Positions 6,783 to 6,928 of a stretch of DNA of 6,928 nt are shown one piece after another (position 1 is the stretch's first letter; each line of letters starts with the position of its first letter). The position numbers and the translations under genes are program-made. The DNA comes from JBAZOY01 sp041648505 (GTDB lineage Bacteria > Desulfobacterota > Syntrophia > Syntrophales > CG2-30-49-12). The stretch spans positions 1 through 6,928 of the forward strand of contig JBAZOY010000100.1 of NCBI GenBank assembly GCA_041648505.1. Direction: 5' to 3'. The notes beneath the pieces were generated by a model that was not told the origin of the DNA, made no database searches, and saw nothing but the letters and a program-made list of their open reading frames with translations.

Positions 6783-6928
6783 TTAAACCATTAAATTAGA
6801 CCACTGCTGTCCCAACGTTAATTTTTGATATCGTCCTAACTTCATGAAATGTGGTCGTAATTTACCTAAAATGTCATTTATCGATTTGAAATTTTTTCTC
6901 CGGATGTGCCAGTCTCTTCCATCAATGA
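6783..6928 (-). CDS. Possible C-terminal tail of an unidentified gene, cut by the window edge
   Basis: One minus-strand frame is open from the right edge for 47 codons to a TAA at 6785-6783. The peptide begins IDGRDWHIRRKNFKSIND and ends LTLGQQWSNLMV; it is rich in Trp, His, Arg and Lys, which gives it the look of a nucleic-acid-binding or transposase-like tail, but I recognise no family. It lacks the glycyl-radical C-terminal signature (RVxGY/F followed by a short tail), so it is not the partner of the adjacent activase. The 74-bp gap to the activase has no clear promoter. A frame this long can occur by chance, so coding status is uncertain. Confidence 0.3.
   Translation of the reverse strand, partial: IDGRDWHIRRKNFKSINDILGKLRPHFMKLGRYQKLTLGQQWSNLMV

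Noticed and set aside
6896..6915. Sigma-54-like -24 box TGGCAC on the minus strand upstream of the activase
   Set aside because: The matching -12 GC element is absent at the required distance, and the site lies inside the possible right-edge coding tail.

Overview
The window looks like chromosomal DNA of a Gram-negative anaerobe, most plausibly a member of the former Deltaproteobacteria (Desulfobacterota, syntrophic or sulfate-reducer type). This placement is inference from gene content: a lipoprotein N-acyltransferase (outer-membrane lipoprotein maturation), an O-antigen-ligase-family membrane protein, an oxygen-sensitive glycyl-radical-enzyme activase, and the gene order corC-like / lnt / prfB. 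Base composition is moderately AT-rich. No rRNA, tRNA, CRISPR array or complete insertion sequence was found.

All recognisable genes lie on the minus strand, so transcription runs from high to low coordinates. In transcription order: a possible C-terminal tail of an unidentified gene at the right edge (6783-6928); a glycyl-radical-enzyme activating radical-SAM protein (5782-6708); a 304-bp gap with a compact 86-bp inverted-repeat/hairpin element (5547-5632); a large O-antigen-ligase/polymerase-family protein (3222-5477); a CorC/HlyC-type CBS-domain protein (2306-3145); apolipoprotein N-acyltransferase lnt (766-2310); and the 5' two-thirds of prfB, release factor 2 (1-727), cut off by the left edge just before its GGQ motif.

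The last four genes are tightly spaced (gaps of about 76 bp, a 5-nt overlap, then 38 bp) and are probably co-transcribed. Ligase, CorC-like protein and Lnt all act at or near the cell envelope; prfB is a housekeeping passenger whose expression is self-limited by a programmed +1 frameshift visible here. The activase is separated by the large gap and is probably a distinct unit; no glycyl-radical partner is visible in the window.

The most notable observations are: (1) lnt and the CorC-like gene appear to start at ATT codons, each 6-7 nt after a Shine-Dalgarno-like sequence, with the same arrangement possible for the ligase; (2) the prfB frameshift site has a degenerate stimulatory Shine-Dalgarno that still pairs in the canonical register; (3) an unassigned 86-bp inverted-repeat element sits in the ligase leader. 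I see no clear new defence or mobile system here.
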